From: Betaproteobacteria bacterium
Lineage (GTDB): Bacteria > Acidobacteriota > Terriglobia > Acidiferrales > UBA7541
Direction: 5' to 3'
NCBI GenBank assembly: GCA_903970165.1
Contig: CAJCHZ010000106.1
Span: 33,255 to 97,254, forward strand
Length of the DNA stretch: 64,000 nucleotides
Positions 63,873 through 64,000 of this stretch are shown one piece after another. The notes under the pieces were generated by a model, which was not told where the DNA came from, ran no database searches, and worked only from the letters and a program-made list of their open reading frames with translations. Positions within the stretch are counted from its first letter, which is position 1, and each line of letters begins with the position of its first letter. Made by a program: the position numbers and the translations under genes.

Positions 63873-64000
63873 TTGGACGAAACAAAAAAGGGCAGAGAAG
63901 AAGATACGGATGTAGAGCTGACGACGGCGACTCTGGCCGGCGCCAGCGCACGGCCTGAGGTACGGACCGTTGTTGCTTCAAGCTTCGGCGTTAGCGGCGG
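63873..64000 (+). CDS. Start of a gene cut by the window end
   Basis: A TTG at 63873 follows GGGGAGGAAAT at a suitable distance and opens a frame to the window end (42 codons: acidic start DETKKGREEDTDVELTT, then alanine/serine-rich). It is 67 bases after the preceding membrane-protein gene and probably cotranscribed. The product cannot be identified. Confidence 0.55.
   Translation, partial: MDETKKGREEDTDVELTTATLAGASARPEVRTVVASSFGVSG

Overview
The window looks like a chromosomal segment from an Acidobacteriota (Terriglobia-type) bacterium or a close relative. This is an inference from gene families, not from a marker gene. The supporting families are a very large TonB-dependent receptor with an N-terminal carboxypeptidase-like regulatory domain, tandem secreted FG-GAP/ASPIC-UnbV proteins, a VWFA-related acidobacterial-domain protein, large secreted TPR proteins, and many small stress proteins (DUF3309, Thivi_2564-like, lmo0937-like, YflT-like). 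No rRNA, tRNA or CRISPR array was recognised.

Region 1 (1-29 kb) is devoted to plant-polysaccharide sensing and breakdown. Two AraC-type regulators (one cut by the window edge) flank a cytoplasmic sugar cluster: a Gfo/Idh/MocA oxidoreductase, a PD40 propeller and a tagatose/psicose-epimerase-type isomerase. Beside it lies a secreted propeller-FN3-CBM protein. Next come two tandem ASPIC/UnbV proteins. A reverse-strand TonB receptor-TPR-glycosidase(CBM9) operon follows. A forward operon then encodes a GH39-like enzyme, a GH36/27-like alpha-galactosidase, a pectate-lyase-fold protein and an FHS-type sugar:H+ symporter. A GH125-like remnant and a frameshifted TPR gene show decay.

Region 2 (29-30.5 kb) is a graveyard: an EamA-type transporter with an in-frame stop, and the 3' end of a group II intron (reverse-transcriptase tail plus a 34-nt domain V).

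Region 3 (30.5-43.8 kb) is a long reverse-strand gene train read as ackA, xfp, fba, a small membrane protein, manA, a eukaryotic-type phosphomannomutase, GH130, a P-type H+-ATPase, ppk2 and zwf. On paper it encodes a complete route: mannoside + Pi -> mannose-1-P -> mannose-6-P -> fructose-6-P -> acetyl-P -> acetate + ATP. Polyphosphate-based nucleotide phosphorylation, proton export and NADPH supply sit beside it. This is the most interesting system in the window.

Region 4 (44-64 kb) is a stress and dormancy-like island. It contains a YflT-like protein, an SPFH protein, a UspA, a cytoplasmic GH15 glucoamylase, two near-twin Crp/Fnr regulators, a glycosyltransferase fused to an alpha/alpha-barrel-like domain next to a second GH130, and a sortase-VWA-LPQTA operon. 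Many small membrane proteins and a wrecked REC-PAS-GGDEF gene complete it. A shared palindrome (ACTGTNN-N6-GCACAGT) lies upstream of the YflT-like gene, the first crp gene and the sortase operon, which suggests a local Crp/Fnr regulon.
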